A DNA stretch of 64,000 bases from Pantoea endophytica (GCF_002858935.1 NZ_PJRT01000009.1:310001-374000); one strand, 5' to 3'; counted from the first letter of the stretch, positions 42,609 to 53,267 are shown. Notes: generated from the letters alone by a model not told the origin. Numbers and translations: made by a program.

Positions 42609-43424
42609 TTACGTTCTCCCTGAGCGGGTCAAGTCGCTGAGATAATCGCCAGCGGCAAAGCGGAAAGGCACCGGACCATCCGCATGACCCTCGATAAACT
42701 GGCGCACACGCGGATCGGGATTTTCCCGCAGTTCCGGCGCGCTACCCTGAGCAATGATTTTTTGTCCGGCAACAATATAGGCATGATCGGCAATGCTCAA
42801 GACCTCAGGCACATCGTGTGAAACCACGATGCAGGTCAGGCCCAGAGCATGATTCAGTTCATCAATTAACTTCACCAGCACGCCCATGGTAATTGGATCC
42901 TGGCCGACAAAAGGCTCATCGAACATGATCAGTTCGGGTTCCAGCGCGATAGCACGCGCCAGCGCCGCACGGCGGGCCATACCGCCAGAAAGTTCAGCAG
43001 GCATTAGTTTAGCGGCTCCACGCAAACCCACCGCTTCCAGCTTCATCAATACGGTGCTGTGCAACAGCTCTGGCGGCAGCTGCGTATGTTCACGCAACGG
43101 CCAGGCAACGTTTTCATACACGTTGAGATCGGTAAACAGCGCGCCGGACTGAAACAGCATGCTCATTTTTTTACGCGCTTCGTACAATTTGGTGCGGGAA
43201 AGCGTCGGGATATTTTGATCGCGGAACCAAATCTCGCCTTTATCGGGCTGTAATTGCCCACCGATCAGACGCAATAATGTGGTTTTGCCAATTCCGGACG
43301 GGCCCATAATCGCGGTGACTTTACCGGCAGGTACCGTTAACGAGATGTCGTCGAAGATAGTACGATCTCCGCGCGTGAAACTGACGCCACGAACCTCAAC
43401 CAGATTCGTTTGCTGCTGGATCAT
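42609..43424 (-). CDS. mlaF: Phospholipid ABC transporter ATPase MlaF
   Basis: 271 residues from [16 protein letters not shown] (43424) with an AGAGGTAA ribosome site; the frame opens 11 codons earlier. Walker A is GPSGIGKTT, signature ELSGGMARR, Walker [13 protein letters not shown] and H-loop SHDV. First gene of the mla operon, divergent from yrbG; the 227-base gap between them must hold both promoters. Confidence 0.96.
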   Translation of the reverse strand: MIQQQTNLVEVRGVSFTRGDRTIFDDISLTVPAGKVTAIMGPSGIGKTTLLRLIGGQLQPDKGEIWFRDQNIPTLSRTKLYEARKKMSMLFQSGALFTDLNVYENVAWPLREHTQLPPELLHSTVLMKLEAVGLRGAAKLMPAELSGGMARRAALARAIALEPELIMFDEPFVGQDPITMGVLVKLIDELNHALGLTCIVVSHDVPEVLSIADHAYIVAGQKIIAQGSAPELRENPDPRVRQFIEGHADGPVPFRFAAGDYLSDLTRSGRT

Positions 43425-43651
43425 CTTTACCTCTTTATGCGGATCGGGCGCTATCAAAGCTGTGGATGGTAGCCTGGTAGCCTCGAATGCACGATAGTTT
43501 TACAGAAACTTACCCACTTAGTGTGGCGAAAACGGCCTTAAAATTTACTTTTGCCTCTCAGACAGTCAAAATCAGCGCCTGTTAGTGCGTGCAGAATGTT
43601 TTTACCCGTCGGACAAGGTTCGCCGACACCTCCATCCATCAAGGATTTTTA

Positions 43652-44635
43652 ATGTTCGTAGCCTCTGCCTTGCTGTTTATCGGATTGATTTTACTGGTTT
43701 ACGGTGCCGACCGTTTGGTATTTAGCGCCGCGATCCTCTGTCGATCCTTTGGCATCCCACCGCTGATCATTGGTATGACGGTGGTAAGCATTGGCACATC
43801 ATTACCGGAATTGATCGTCTCGTTTTCGGCCGCACAGCATGGGCAGATGGATTTAGCGGTTGGCACCGCGTTGGGCTCGAACATCACCAATATTCTATTA
43901 ATTCTGGGCGGCGCGGCACTGCTCCACCCATTGACAGTACACTCCAATCTGATTCGGCGCGAATTGCCATTAATGCTGCTAGTCTCACTGCTCAGCGGCA
44001 TCATGCTGTTTGATAACTATTTAAGTCGACTCGACGGCATCGCGTTACTGCTGATTGCATTGGGTTATCTGCTGGTGGTGATTCGCATTGCTCGTCGTGC
44101 TGAACGCGATAACAACGACACGCTAACCCGCGAACAGCTGGCGGAGCTGCCGCGCGATGAGGCAGGCAATACCGTGGCCTTTCTGTGGCTGGCGGTTGCA
44201 CTGATTATTTTGCCGATGTCGACGCGTATGGTGATCGACAACGCTACCGTCTTTGCCGACTACTTTGGTGTGAGCGAACTGGTGATGGGCCTGACGCTGA
44301 TCGCCGTCGGCACCAGTTTGCCCGAACTGGCCACCGTGGTGGCTGGCGCGCTGAAAGGTGAGGACGATATCGCGATCGGTAACCTGATCGGCGCCAATAT
44401 TTTCAATCTGGCGATTGTTCTCGGCCTGCCGGCGCTGATTCATCCCGGCAGCGTTGATGCGCATGCCTTCGCACGTGATTACTGGGTGATGCTGGCAGTG
44501 AGCGTACTGTTCGCCCTGCTCTGCCTGCTGCGCAAACGCCGTATTGGTCGTATCGCAGGCACACTATTATTAGGTGGTTTTATCGCGTGGGTGCTGTGGC
44601 TATGGCTGAGCCCCATGCTTATCACAAGCTATTAA
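43652..44635 (+). CDS. yrbG: Calcium/sodium antiporter-family membrane protein YrbG
   Basis: 327 residues from MFVASALLFIGLILL (43652), preceded by AAGGA at the right distance; the frame opens 21 codons earlier. Two NCX repeats in opposite topology are visible, each with a conserved ion-site motif: GMTVVSIGTSLPEL (about 43-56) and GLTLIAVGTSLPELAT. About ten transmembrane helices. Substrate in enterobacteria is not established. First gene of the kdsD-kdsC-lptCAB group by position. Confidence 0.92.
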   Translation: MFVASALLFIGLILLVYGADRLVFSAAILCRSFGIPPLIIGMTVVSIGTSLPELIVSFSAAQHGQMDLAVGTALGSNITNILLILGGAALLHPLTVHSNLIRRELPLMLLVSLLSGIMLFDNYLSRLDGIALLLIALGYLLVVIRIARRAERDNNDTLTREQLAELPRDEAGNTVAFLWLAVALIILPMSTRMVIDNATVFADYFGVSELVMGLTLIAVGTSLPELATVVAGALKGEDDIAIGNLIGANIFNLAIVLGLPALIHPGSVDAHAFARDYWVMLAVSVLFALLCLLRKRRIGRIAGTLLLGGFIAWVLWLWLSPMLITSY

Positions 44636-44648
44636 GGACGGACTGACC

Positions 44649-45629
44649 ATGTCACATCAGCAACCGGATTTCGATTTTCAGCAAGCAGGCAAAGCGGTGC
44701 TGCGCATCGAACGCGAAGGGCTGGAGCAGCTTGATCAATATATCAATGATGATTTCGATCGCGCCTGCGCGATGATCTTTGCCTGCCGCGGCAAAGTGGT
44801 GGTGATGGGCATGGGCAAATCCGGGCATATCGGTAAAAAAATGGCCGCGACTTTTGCCAGCACCGGTACACCTTCGTTCTTTGTGCATCCCGGCGAAGCC
44901 AGCCACGGCGATCTCGGCATGGTCAGCACCAATGATGTGGTGATCGCGATTTCTAACAGCGGTGAATCCGGAGAAATCCTTGCGTTGGTGCCGGTGTTAA
45001 AGCGCCAGAAAGTGCAGCTGATTTGTATCACCGGTCGTCCAGATAGTGCGATGGGCCGCGCTGCGGATGTGCATCTGTGTGTGAAAGTGCCGCAGGAAGC
45101 TTGTCCGCTCGGCCTGGCACCAACCACCAGCACCACCGCGACTTTAGTGATGGGCGATGCGCTGGCCGTGGCGTTGCTGGAAGCACGCGGATTTACCCAG
45201 GAAGATTTTGCGCTGTCGCATCCCGGCGGTGCGCTGGGCCGCAAACTGCTGCTACACGTTAGCGATATCATGCACAGCGGCGATGAGATCCCGCACGTAA
45301 GCCGTGATGCGTCGATGCGGGATGCGCTGCTGGAAATTACCCGTAAGAATCTCGGTTTGACGGTCATCGTCGATGACCTAATGAAAATCGAAGGCATCTT
45401 CACCGATGGTGACTTGCGTCGCGTGTTTGATATGGGCATCGATTTCCAGAAAGCCACCATTCAGGAAGTGATGACCAGCGGCGGCATTCGCGTGCGCCCC
45501 AATATGCTGGCCGTTGACGCCCTTAATTTGATGCAAAACAAAAACATCACCGCCCTGCTGGTGGCCGATGACGATCGCCTGCTCGGTGTGGTACATATGC
45601 ATGACATGCTGCGCGCTGGCGTGGTCTAA
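44649..45629 (+). CDS. kdsD: D-arabinose 5-phosphate isomerase KdsD
   Basis: 326 residues. The SIS domain (about 40-180; MGMGKSGHIGKKMAATFASTG and ISNSGESGE) is followed by two CBS domains (about 205-320). It converts ribulose 5-phosphate to arabinose 5-phosphate, the precursor of Kdo in LPS. Histidines HPGEASHGD and ALSHPGGALGRK of the active site are present. Starts 13 bases after yrbG. Confidence 0.96.
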   Translation: MSHQQPDFDFQQAGKAVLRIEREGLEQLDQYINDDFDRACAMIFACRGKVVVMGMGKSGHIGKKMAATFASTGTPSFFVHPGEASHGDLGMVSTNDVVIAISNSGESGEILALVPVLKRQKVQLICITGRPDSAMGRAADVHLCVKVPQEACPLGLAPTTSTTATLVMGDALAVALLEARGFTQEDFALSHPGGALGRKLLLHVSDIMHSGDEIPHVSRDASMRDALLEITRKNLGLTVIVDDLMKIEGIFTDGDLRRVFDMGIDFQKATIQEVMTSGGIRVRPNMLAVDALNLMQNKNITALLVADDDRLLGVVHMHDMLRAGVV

Positions 45630-45641
45630 CAGGAAGAAATA

Positions 45642-46208
45642 ATGAGTGCTGAAACGGCGATGGTCGAGACTTGCTACGGTCCGGTGAGCGCGGACGTCAT
45701 GGCGCGTGCTGCGAAGATTCGCCTGCTGATTTGTGACGTCGATGGCGTGATGTCCGATGGCGTCATTTATATGGGCAACAGCGGTGAAGAGCTGAAAGCT
45801 TTTAACGTGCGTGATGGTTATGGCGTGCGTTGCCTGCTGACCTCCGGCGTCGAAGTGGCTATTATTACCGGCCGCAAAGCAAAACTGCTGGAAGATCGCT
45901 GTAAGACGCTCGGCATTACGCATCTTTACCAGGGACAATCGGATAAGCTTTTGGCCTGGCGGGAACTCCTGGATAAACTGTCATTAACGGCCGATCAGGT
46001 CGCCTACATTGGCGATGACCTGATCGACTGGCCGGTAATGGCGCAGGCGGGTTTGAGCGTTGCCGTTGCTGATGCTCACCCGATTTTACTGCCGCGCGCG
46101 CATTATGTGACCCGCATTGCTGGTGGCCGCGGTGCGGTACGTGAGTTGTGCGATCTGATTTTGATGGCGCAGAACAAATTTGAGGATGCCAAAGGGCAAT
46201 CAATATGA
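45642..46208 (+). CDS. kdsC: 3-deoxy-D-manno-octulosonate 8-phosphate phosphatase KdsC
   Basis: 188 residues, E. coli length. The HAD fold has the nucleophile motif DVDGVMSDG (about 33-41), Thr in IITGRK and GDDLIDWPVM metal motif. It removes phosphate from Kdo-8-phosphate. Its stop overlaps the lptC start by four bases. Confidence 0.96.
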   Translation: MSAETAMVETCYGPVSADVMARAAKIRLLICDVDGVMSDGVIYMGNSGEELKAFNVRDGYGVRCLLTSGVEVAIITGRKAKLLEDRCKTLGITHLYQGQSDKLLAWRELLDKLSLTADQVAYIGDDLIDWPVMAQAGLSVAVADAHPILLPRAHYVTRIAGGRGAVRELCDLILMAQNKFEDAKGQSI

Positions 46209-46777
46209 GTAAGAGCAGGCGTTGGATGACGCTGATCCTGGCCTTGATCGCCTTAGTGCTGATCGGCTGGAATCTCACCAACCAGGATGACGACAGAACG
46301 CCGGTGGCAACCAACGATCAAGCGCCAACCTACACCAGCGAGAAATCGAACACGGTGGTGTATAACCCCACAGGCGCGCTGGGCTATAAGCTGGTCTCCG
46401 ATAAAGTGACCTACTTTGCTGCCGATGAGATAAGTTGGTTCGATAATCCGGTGATGACCACCTATGACGTTAATAAAGTGGCGACATGGTCGGTACGCGC
46501 CGATAAGGCAAAGCTGACCAAAGATCGTATGCTTTATCTTTACGGCAACGTTGTTGTCAATTCTTTGACTCAGGATTCACAGCTTGAGCGCATCCTTACC
46601 GATAACGCTCAGGTTAATTTGGTCACCCAGGATGTGACATCTGACGATCAAGTCACCCTTTTTGGCCGCAGTTTTAATTCCACTGGCATGAAAATGCGCG
46701 GCAATTTACGGACGAAACATGCTGAGCTGCTTGAAAAGGTCAAAACTTCCTATGAAATTCAAAATGAACAAAAATAG
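46205..46777 (+). CDS. lptC: LPS export protein LptC
   Basis: 190 residues: one N-terminal transmembrane helix (about 7-25) and a periplasmic beta-jellyroll. It takes LPS from LptB2FG and passes it to LptA. Four-base overlap with kdsC and 26-base overlap with lptA. Conserved segments YKLVSDKVTYFAADEISWFDNP are present. Confidence 0.94.
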   Translation: MSKSRRWMTLILALIALVLIGWNLTNQDDDRTPVATNDQAPTYTSEKSNTVVYNPTGALGYKLVSDKVTYFAADEISWFDNPVMTTYDVNKVATWSVRADKAKLTKDRMLYLYGNVVVNSLTQDSQLERILTDNAQVNLVTQDVTSDDQVTLFGRSFNSTGMKMRGNLRTKHAELLEKVKTSYEIQNEQK

Positions 46778-47306
46778 CCTTAAGTTATTGCTGGTGAGTA
46801 CGCTGCTGGCAACGAGCCTGCCTGCGCTGGCATTAACCGGCGACTCAGACAAACCGGTAAATATCGACTCCGTTAACCAGGCGCTGGATCTGCAGGGCAA
46901 CGTTGCGACCTTTACCGGCAACGTAATTGTGACGCAGGGTTCCATCAAGATTACCGCCGATAAAGTGGTGGTCACTCGTCCGGGCGGCGATAGCAAAAAA
47001 ACCATTGTTGATGCTTACGGCACGCCAGCCACCTTCTATCAGATGCAGGATAACGGTAAGCCGGTGCAAGGCCACGCCAGTAAACTGCACTATGAATTGG
47101 CGAACGATTTTGTTGAGCTGACCGGCAATGCCTTCATCCAGCAGCAGGACAGCAACATCAAAGGCGACCGCATCACTTACCTGGTGAAAGAGCAGAAGAT
47201 GCAGGCGTTCAGCCAGGGCGACAGCAAGCGCGTGACTACCGTTCTGGTACCGTCGCAGCTGCAGGACAAAAACGGTTCGTCCGCGAGCCCTAAAAAGAGT
47301 AACTGA
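46752..47306 (+). CDS. lptA: LPS periplasmic bridge protein LptA
   Basis: 184 residues from [16 protein letters not shown] (46752), the form aligning with E. coli; earlier in-frame starts lie deep inside lptC. The signal peptide is cut near ALA-LTGD. The jellyroll carries [35 protein letters not shown] and [20 protein letters not shown]. LptA oligomers bridge the periplasm for LPS. Overlaps the end of lptC. Confidence 0.95.
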   Translation: MKFKMNKNSLKLLLVSTLLATSLPALALTGDSDKPVNIDSVNQALDLQGNVATFTGNVIVTQGSIKITADKVVVTRPGGDSKKTIVDAYGTPATFYQMQDNGKPVQGHASKLHYELANDFVELTGNAFIQQQDSNIKGDRITYLVKEQKMQAFSQGDSKRVTTVLVPSQLQDKNGSSASPKKSN

Positions 47307-47311
47307 TTGCT

Positions 47312-48037
47312 ATGGCTACACTAATCGCTGAAAACCTGGCGAAAGCCTACAAAGGCCGCCGCGTGGTGGAAGATGTTAGCCTGCAGGTAAAATCCGGCGA
47401 GATTGTCGGCCTGCTGGGCCCAAACGGTGCCGGTAAAACCACCACCTTCTACATGGTGGTGGGCATTGTGCCGCGCGATGCCGGCCGCATCGTGATTGAT
47501 GATGAAGACATCAGCATTCTGCCGCTGCATGCGCGCGCCCGTCGCGGCATCGGCTATCTGCCGCAGGAAGCTTCGATCTTCCGTCGCCTGAGCGTGTACG
47601 ACAACCTGATGGCTGTGCTGCAGATCCGTGATGATTTAACCGAAGAACAGCGTCAGGATCGGGCCAACGAGCTGATGGAAGAGTTCCATATTGGCCATCT
47701 GCGCGACAGCATGGGCCAGGCGCTGTCGGGTGGTGAACGCCGTCGTGTGGAAATTGCCCGCGCGCTGGCGGCTAATCCGAAATTCATCCTGCTGGACGAA
47801 CCTTTTGCTGGTGTTGACCCGATCTCGGTTATCGACATCAAGAAAATCATCGAGCATCTGCGTGACAGCGGCCTTGGCGTGCTGATTACCGACCACAACG
47901 TGCGTGAAACCCTCGCGGTGTGTGAACGCGCTTATATCGTCAGCCAGGGACATTTAATTGCCCATGGCACGCCTGATGAAATTCTTGTAGATGAGCAGGT
48001 TAAGCGTGTTTATTTGGGCGAAGAGTTCAGACTCTGA
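47312..48037 (+). CDS. lptB: LPS export ABC ATPase LptB
   Basis: 241 residues, E. coli length. Walker [10 protein letters not shown] (about 38-46), signature [15 protein letters not shown], Walker [13 protein letters not shown] and H-loop TDHNVRET are intact. It drives LPS extraction with LptFG. Five bases after lptA and 48 before rpoN, the conserved lpt-rpoN junction. Confidence 0.97.
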   Translation: MATLIAENLAKAYKGRRVVEDVSLQVKSGEIVGLLGPNGAGKTTTFYMVVGIVPRDAGRIVIDDEDISILPLHARARRGIGYLPQEASIFRRLSVYDNLMAVLQIRDDLTEEQRQDRANELMEEFHIGHLRDSMGQALSGGERRRVEIARALAANPKFILLDEPFAGVDPISVIDIKKIIEHLRDSGLGVLITDHNVRETLAVCERAYIVSQGHLIAHGTPDEILVDEQVKRVYLGEEFRL

Positions 48038-48085
48038 TAAGGTGTTGTAACACCCTACGTTTGCTTAGGAAATTCTTACCGAATT

Positions 48086-49525
48086 ATGAAGCAAGGTTTG
48101 CAACTCAGGCTCAGCCAACAGCTGGCGATGACTCCACAGTTGCAGCAAGCCATTCGCTTGCTGCAACTCTCTACGCTTGAACTCCAGCAAGAACTGCAAC
48201 TGGCGCTGGAAAGCAATCCGCTGCTTGAACAAACCGAACTGCACGAAGAAGTTGACGCACGTGAATTTCAGGATCAGGAAAGTGATTCGTTAGACACGCG
48301 CGAAGCGCTTGAACAGAAAGATATGCCTGAAGAGCTTCCGCTCGACGCTACCTGGGACGAAATCTACACCGCAGGCACACCATCAGGCACCGGCACCGAT
48401 TACCAGGATGACGAACTGCCGATCTACCAAGGCGAAACCACCCAATCGCTGCAGGATTACCTGATGTGGCAGGTTGAGTTAACGCCGTTCACTGATACTG
48501 ATCGCGCGATTGCCACGTCAATTGTTGATGCCATTGATGACACCGGCTATCTCACCGTCAGCTTACAAGACATTTATGACAGTATTGGTGATGAAGAGTT
48601 GGCGCTGGAAGAAGTCGAAGCCGTGCTCAAGCGCGTGCAGCGTTTCGATCCGATTGGCGTCGGTGCACGTGATTTGCGTGATTGCCTGTTAGTCCAGCTG
48701 TCGCAATATGCTGCCGACACGCCCATGCTGGCGGAAGCGCGTCTGATTGTTAGCGAACATCTCGATCTGCTGGCCAACCATGATTTCCGCAGCCTGATGC
48801 GTGTAACCCGTCTGAAGGAAGAGGTGCTGAAAGAGGCGATGCTGCTGATTCAGTCACTCGATCCGCGCCCAGGCCAGTCGATCAATACCAGCGAACCGGA
48901 ATATGTCATTCCCGATGTTCTGGTGCGCAAAATCAGCAAGCGCTGGACGGTTGAACTCAATTCCGACAGCATGCCGCGCCTGAAAATCAATCAGCAGTAC
49001 GCGGCGATGGGCGGAGCTGGCCGTAATGAAAGCGATAACCAGTTTATTCGCAGCAACTTACAGGAAGCCAAGTGGCTGATTAAGAGCCTGGAGAGCCGCA
49101 ACGACACGCTGCTGAAAGTGACACGCTGTATCGTTGAACAGCAGCAGGCGTTTTTTGAGCAGGGTGAGGAGTACATGCGTCCGATGGTGTTGGCGGATAT
49201 CGCTCAAGCTGTTGATATGCATGAATCCACCATTTCCCGCGTGACCACGCAAAAGTATTTACACAGCCCGCGTGGCATCTTTGAACTGAAGTATTTTTTC
49301 TCCAGTCACGTCAACACCGAAGGCGGCGGCGAAGCCTCTTCCACGGCGATTCGTGCATTAGTGAAAAAATTAATCTCGGCGGAAAACCCCGCAAAACCCT
49401 TGAGCGACAGCAAACTGACCTCCATGTTATCCGAACAGGGCATCATGGTTGCGCGACGTACGGTTGCTAAATATCGCGAGTCTTTATCTATACCGCCATC
49501 AAACCAGCGCAAGCAATTGGTTTGA
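48086..49525 (+). CDS. rpoN: RNA polymerase sigma-54 factor RpoN
   Basis: 479 residues. Region I, the activator-contacting Gln/Leu-rich segment (about 1-50; [20 protein letters not shown]), an acidic region II (about 55-110), core-binding region III, helix-turn-helix and the RpoN box [10 protein letters not shown] near the C-terminus are all visible. It directs transcription of nitrogen and other activator-dependent genes. Followed by hpf, ptsN, rapZ and npr, the standard group. Confidence 0.97.
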   Translation: MKQGLQLRLSQQLAMTPQLQQAIRLLQLSTLELQQELQLALESNPLLEQTELHEEVDAREFQDQESDSLDTREALEQKDMPEELPLDATWDEIYTAGTPSGTGTDYQDDELPIYQGETTQSLQDYLMWQVELTPFTDTDRAIATSIVDAIDDTGYLTVSLQDIYDSIGDEELALEEVEAVLKRVQRFDPIGVGARDLRDCLLVQLSQYAADTPMLAEARLIVSEHLDLLANHDFRSLMRVTRLKEEVLKEAMLLIQSLDPRPGQSINTSEPEYVIPDVLVRKISKRWTVELNSDSMPRLKINQQYAAMGGAGRNESDNQFIRSNLQEAKWLIKSLESRNDTLLKVTRCIVEQQQAFFEQGEEYMRPMVLADIAQAVDMHESTISRVTTQKYLHSPRGIFELKYFFSSHVNTEGGGEASSTAIRALVKKLISAENPAKPLSDSKLTSMLSEQGIMVARRTVAKYRESLSIPPSNQRKQLV

Positions 49526-49546
49526 CCGAACGAAGAAGGAAGACCT

Positions 49547-49834
49547 ATGCAGCTAAACCTTACCGGACTTAATGTTGAAATTACCGAACCTCTGCGTGAA
49601 TTTGTAAATACCAAATTTGCCAAACTGGAACACTATTTTGATCGTATCAATCAGGTTTATATTGTTCTGAAGGTAGAGAAGGTGACGCAGGTTGCGGATG
49701 CAACACTGCACGTTAACGGCGGAGAGCTGCACGCCACATCGGAAGCGGAAGACATGTACGCGGCCATCGACGGGTTAATCGATAAACTTTCCCGTCAGCT
49801 GACCAAACACAAAGACAAACTGAAAAAACACTAA
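49547..49834 (+). CDS. hpf: Short ribosome hibernation-promoting factor HPF
   Basis: 95 residues, the short-form length. HPF binds the 30S decoding region and promotes 100S dimers in stationary phase together with RMF. The N-terminus MQLNLTGLNVEITEPLREFV and basic C-terminal helix RQLTKHKDKLKKH are characteristic. 21 bases after rpoN; followed by a terminator. Confidence 0.95.
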   Translation: MQLNLTGLNVEITEPLREFVNTKFAKLEHYFDRINQVYIVLKVEKVTQVADATLHVNGGELHATSEAEDMYAAIDGLIDKLSRQLTKHKDKLKKH

Positions 49835-49882
49835 CCTTCACGCTTGCAGAGTGCTGACTGATTCGGCACTTAGAGCATAAAT

Positions 49883-49907
49883 GGGGCGGAACTTACCGCC
49901 CCGTTTT
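49883..49907 (+). terminator. Terminator after hpf
   Basis: Stem GGGGCGG/CCGCCCC with a 6-base loop, followed by GTTTTG. It separates rpoN-hpf from ptsN-rapZ-npr, perhaps only partly. Confidence 0.75.
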
Positions 49908-49991
49908 GTCATCTGCGCAAGCGCCAGCGGGTGAACGGTAATGAAATCAATTGCCTGAAACTCGCGGCTATGTGAACTCGCAAGTGAAACG

Positions 49992-50477
49992 ATGATGAAC
50001 AACGATCTAACACTGGAATTGAGCTCGGTCCTATCACTGGACTGTACCCGTAGCGGCGTACACTGCCAGAGTAAAAAACGCGCGCTGGAGATTATCAGCG
50101 AGCTGGCAGCGAAGCAGCTCAATCTGCCGCACCAGACGCTTTTCGAAGCCATCCTGACCCGCGAACGCATGGGCAGTACCGGTATTGGTAACGGCATCGC
50201 CATTCCACATGGCAAGCTGGAAGAGGACACCTTACGCGCTGTCGGCGTGTTTATTAGCCTCGATCAGCCTATCGCTTTTGATGCGGTAGATAATCAGCCG
50301 GTTGACCTGCTGTTTGCCCTGCTGGTACCCGCGGACCAGTGTAAAACCCACTTACACACGCTTTCGCTGGTTGCCAAACGCCTCGCAGATAAAACCGTCT
50401 GTCGTCGTTTGCGCGCGGCACAGAGCGACCAAGAGCTCTACGCCATTATCACAGAAGCTCAGGAAGCACACTCTTAA
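49992..50477 (+). CDS. ptsN: Nitrogen PTS enzyme IIA (PtsN)
   Basis: 161 residues. The phosphorylation site is His73 in GIGNGIAIPHGKLEEDTLRAVG, the EIIA-Ntr signature. It receives phosphate from EI-Ntr through NPr and regulates potassium uptake and other targets. Two adjacent Met codons open the gene; the first was chosen. 52 bases before rapZ. Confidence 0.96.
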   Translation: MMNNDLTLELSSVLSLDCTRSGVHCQSKKRALEIISELAAKQLNLPHQTLFEAILTRERMGSTGIGNGIAIPHGKLEEDTLRAVGVFISLDQPIAFDAVDNQPVDLLFALLVPADQCKTHLHTLSLVAKRLADKTVCRRLRAAQSDQELYAIITEAQEAHS

Positions 50478-50529
50478 GCGAGATACACTTTTACCGGCGT
50501 ATTCGCCGGTTTAAAACGGGAGAAATGTG

Positions 50530-51384
50530 ATGGTGCTGATGATCGTTAGCGGTCGGTCAGGCTCAGGAAAATCAGTCGCGCTGCGTGCCCTCGAAGATAT
50601 GGGCTTTTACTGTGTCGACAACTTGCCGGTAGTCCTGCTACCGGAGCTGGCGAATACCTTAACCGAACGCAATATTTCTGCGGCAGTCAGCATTGATGTG
50701 CGTAACATGCCGGAATCACCGGAAGTCTTTGAAGCGGCGCTCAACAATCTGCCCGATGCCTTTTCGCCGCAGCTGCTGTTTCTTGATACCGATCGCAACA
50801 CGTTGATTCGCCGCTACAGCGATACGCGTCGCCTGCATCCGCTCTCCAGCAAAAACTTGTCGCTGGAGAGTGCTATCGATGAAGAGAACGATCTGCTGGA
50901 GCCACTGCGCTCACGCGCCGATCTGATTATCGATACGTCTGAGATGTCGGTTCATGAGCTGGCGGAGATGCTGCGTACCCGCCTGTTAGGCAAGCGTGAG
51001 CGTGAACTGACCATGGTGTTTGAGTCATTCGGCTTCAAACACGGCATTCCGATCGACGCCGATTATGTCTTCGATGTGCGCTTCCTGCCAAACCCGCACT
51101 GGGATCCTAAGCTGCGTCCGATGACCGGCCTGGATCGTCCGGTGGCCGCCTTCCTCGATCGTCACACCGAAGTGCACAACTTTATCTATCAAACGCGCAG
51201 CTATCTGGAACTGTGGCTGCCGATGCTGGAAACCAATAACCGTAGCTATCTCACCGTCGCCATTGGCTGTACCGGCGGTAAGCATCGTTCGGTGTATATC
51301 GCGGAACAACTGGCGGATTATTTCCGTTCACGCGGTAAAAACGTGCAGTCTCGTCATCGCACTCTGGAAAAACGCAAATCATGA
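50530..51384 (+). CDS. rapZ: RNase adapter protein RapZ
   Basis: 284 residues from ATG at 50530, with GGGAG seven bases upstream; a GTG one codon earlier is also in frame. Walker A GRSGSGKS (about 8-15) and the C-terminal sugar-binding and basic tail ([15 protein letters not shown]) match E. coli. RapZ brings the small RNA GlmZ to RNase E and senses glucosamine-6-phosphate. Overlaps npr by four bases. Confidence 0.96.
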   Translation: MVLMIVSGRSGSGKSVALRALEDMGFYCVDNLPVVLLPELANTLTERNISAAVSIDVRNMPESPEVFEAALNNLPDAFSPQLLFLDTDRNTLIRRYSDTRRLHPLSSKNLSLESAIDEENDLLEPLRSRADLIIDTSEMSVHELAEMLRTRLLGKRERELTMVFESFGFKHGIPIDADYVFDVRFLPNPHWDPKLRPMTGLDRPVAAFLDRHTEVHNFIYQTRSYLELWLPMLETNNRSYLTVAIGCTGGKHRSVYIAEQLADYFRSRGKNVQSRHRTLEKRKS

Positions 51385-51653
51385 CCGTGAAGCAAACCGT
51401 TGAGATTCGTAACAAGCTGGGCATGCACGCGCGCCCAGCGATGAAGCTGTTCGAGCTGGTGCAGAGTTTTGATGCTGAAGTGTTGCTGCGTAACGAATCG
51501 GGCACCGAAGCTGAAGCCAGCAGCGTGATTGCGTTGCTGATGCTCGACTCAGCGAAAGGCGGTCATATTGAAATCGAAGCCAGCGGCCCGCAGGAAGAGC
51601 AGGCGCTGGCAGCGGTCATCGAACTGTTTGAAGCGGGCTTTGACGAAGATTAA
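51381..51653 (+). CDS. npr: Nitrogen PTS phosphocarrier NPr (PtsO)
   Basis: 90 residues, HPr fold. Phosphorylation site is His16 in [15 protein letters not shown]; the regulatory Ser region is [14 protein letters not shown]. Transfers phosphate from EI-Ntr to PtsN. Ends five bases before the convergent mtgA stop with no terminator between. Confidence 0.95.
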   Translation: MTVKQTVEIRNKLGMHARPAMKLFELVQSFDAEVLLRNESGTEAEASSVIALLMLDSAKGGHIEIEASGPQEEQALAAVIELFEAGFDED

Positions 51654-51658
51654 GCCTT

Positions 51659-52381
51659 TCAATGCAGCTTGTAGCGATTCAGGAAACCCTCGCCGCCTAA
51701 CTGGCGCATCTGCCGCATAATCCACTGCTGGCGCTGTCGCGTGTAGCCTGAAGGCGCATCGGCACGGAAGCGGATCGGATTGGGTAGAACCGCCGCCAGT
51801 AACGCGGCTTCAGACATCGTCAGGCGGCTGGCGGGTTTATGCAAATAGCGCTGTGAGGCCTCTTCCACGCCAAATACGCCATCGCCAAATTCTGCAATAT
51901 TGAGATAAACCGTCAGGATGCGCCGCTTGGTCCACACGGTTTCGATTCCCACCGTGAGTCCTGCTTCCAGCCCTTTACGCACCCAGCTGCGGCCATCCCA
52001 TAGAAACAGGTTTTTCGCCGTCTGCTGAGACAAGGTTGAAGCTCCGCGCATGCGTTCATTGCCATCGTTATCCAGCACTGATTGAATGGCATCAACATCA
52101 AAGCCCCAATGCTCGGGAAACTTTTGATCTTCAGAAGCGATAACCGCTAAAGCCATCCACGGCGAGATCTCGTCCATGCCGACCCAATCCGAGTGCGCCA
52201 CATAATCAAAACGCCCTGTAAACCAGGCACCGATTTGCCGCTCCATCATTACCGCCGAGAACGGTACCGGTAAAAAAGCAAACAGCAGAATGCCCGCTAA
52301 CCAGATGCCGAGCCAGGCCAGCAGCACTTTAGCAATCAGTACTTTAATACGTTTTCCCAGCGTCCCTTTACTCTTGCTCAT
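51659..52381 (-). CDS. mtgA: Monofunctional peptidoglycan glycosyltransferase MtgA
   Basis: 240 residues. One N-terminal transmembrane helix (about 13-37) precedes a GT51 domain with the catalytic-Glu motif [14 protein letters not shown] and [16 protein letters not shown]. It polymerises lipid II glycan strands without a transpeptidase domain. E. coli has elbB upstream of mtgA; here the upstream region has no gene. Confidence 0.95.
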   Translation of the reverse strand: MSKSKGTLGKRIKVLIAKVLLAWLGIWLAGILLFAFLPVPFSAVMMERQIGAWFTGRFDYVAHSDWVGMDEISPWMALAVIASEDQKFPEHWGFDVDAIQSVLDNDGNERMRGASTLSQQTAKNLFLWDGRSWVRKGLEAGLTVGIETVWTKRRILTVYLNIAEFGDGVFGVEEASQRYLHKPASRLTMSEAALLAAVLPNPIRFRADAPSGYTRQRQQWIMRQMRQLGGEGFLNRYKLH

Positions 52382-53147
52382 GCAATTTTCTCTTACCTGT
52401 TCCCTGTATTAATCAATCACCCAAGTCACAATAGCTAATACCAACGATTAACCACTAAATTTTATCCTCTGATTGGCAAAAACGTCAGTGAAATTGTTGC
52501 CTGCGCAATCAACGTTCCTCTATTAGAGCCAATCACATCAAGCACTTCCGCCAAAAAGGAATCGGTTCCATGATGTTAAATGCACCAGGCGCTGCGTGCA
52601 TGAACACTTAACTGAATGTGATATCGCTCACGCAAAAGCTTTCATGAAGCTTAACTATAATTTTTTATGATGTTCGAACTTGTTCATTGATTACAGAGAC
52701 CAATCTGAAAAATGCGACCAAATCTGTCTGATCCTGCCTGCATTCAGCCTCAATGATGGTAAAGCGATTTACCGCACAATTGGTTTACATCATTCAATAA
52801 ACTATAAACTGGAACTTTCCGTTTAAGGTTTCCAAAACGTTTTGGATAAGCCGTCAGAAAACCTTACTTTATTCATCAATATCAGCACGTTAATCTAACT
52901 TAACTTCAATTTTTTGTCAGAATCACATTTTCCATGCTCGTGTCAGGCTTTTCCTGCTAACGACTGAAGCAAAACCAGGCAAAAAGCAGAACAATTGGTC
53001 AAAAAAGGTGCAATATGGCAAAGAAATTAATTCCTTGCTTGACTGTGTCAGCAAATTAATGTTTTCTGTATTTAATCGCTGCTCAACATCACACAATTTA
53101 ATGAATCTTGTCGCAGGCATTGGCGAATTTGTTAAGGTGATTTGGAA
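52382..53147. other. Gene-free AT-rich stretch where elbB is expected
   Basis: About 770 bases between mtgA and the ArcZ RNA. It is clearly more AT-rich than its neighbours and I find no open frame with recognisable similarity; the one frame over 60 codons (52923-53120, minus) looks random. In E. coli elbB lies here. No repeat, insertion sequence or tRNA was seen. It must hold the mtgA and arcZ promoters. Confidence 0.6.
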
Positions 53148-53267
53148 GCGTTAACCAATACCGAATTGCTGCTTTCTTATTCGATTTCTAATAATAGCAG
53201 CAATGCCCATTTCCCTGGTGTTGGCGCAGTATTCGCGCACCCCAGTTTCGACTGGGGTCATTTTTTT
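53148..53267 (+). ncRNA. arcZ: ArcZ small regulatory RNA (RyhA/SraH)
   Basis: The 3' part from 53209, beginning ATTTCCCTGGTGTTGGC and continuing GCAGTATTCGCGCACCCC, matches from memory the processed, Hfq-bound seed region of E. coli ArcZ. The terminator has stem ACCCCAGT/ACTGGGGT with TTCG loop (53239-53258) and T7. The RNA is opposite arcB, as in E. coli, and its terminator overlaps the arcB stop. ArcZ activates rpoS translation and represses flhDC, and in Erwinia affects virulence. The 5' end is set only by the usual length of about 120 nt. Confidence 0.9.

Noticed and set aside
52923-53120. 65-codon minus-strand frame in the gene-free stretch
   Set aside because: No similarity or ribosome site, composition like random AT-rich sequence.
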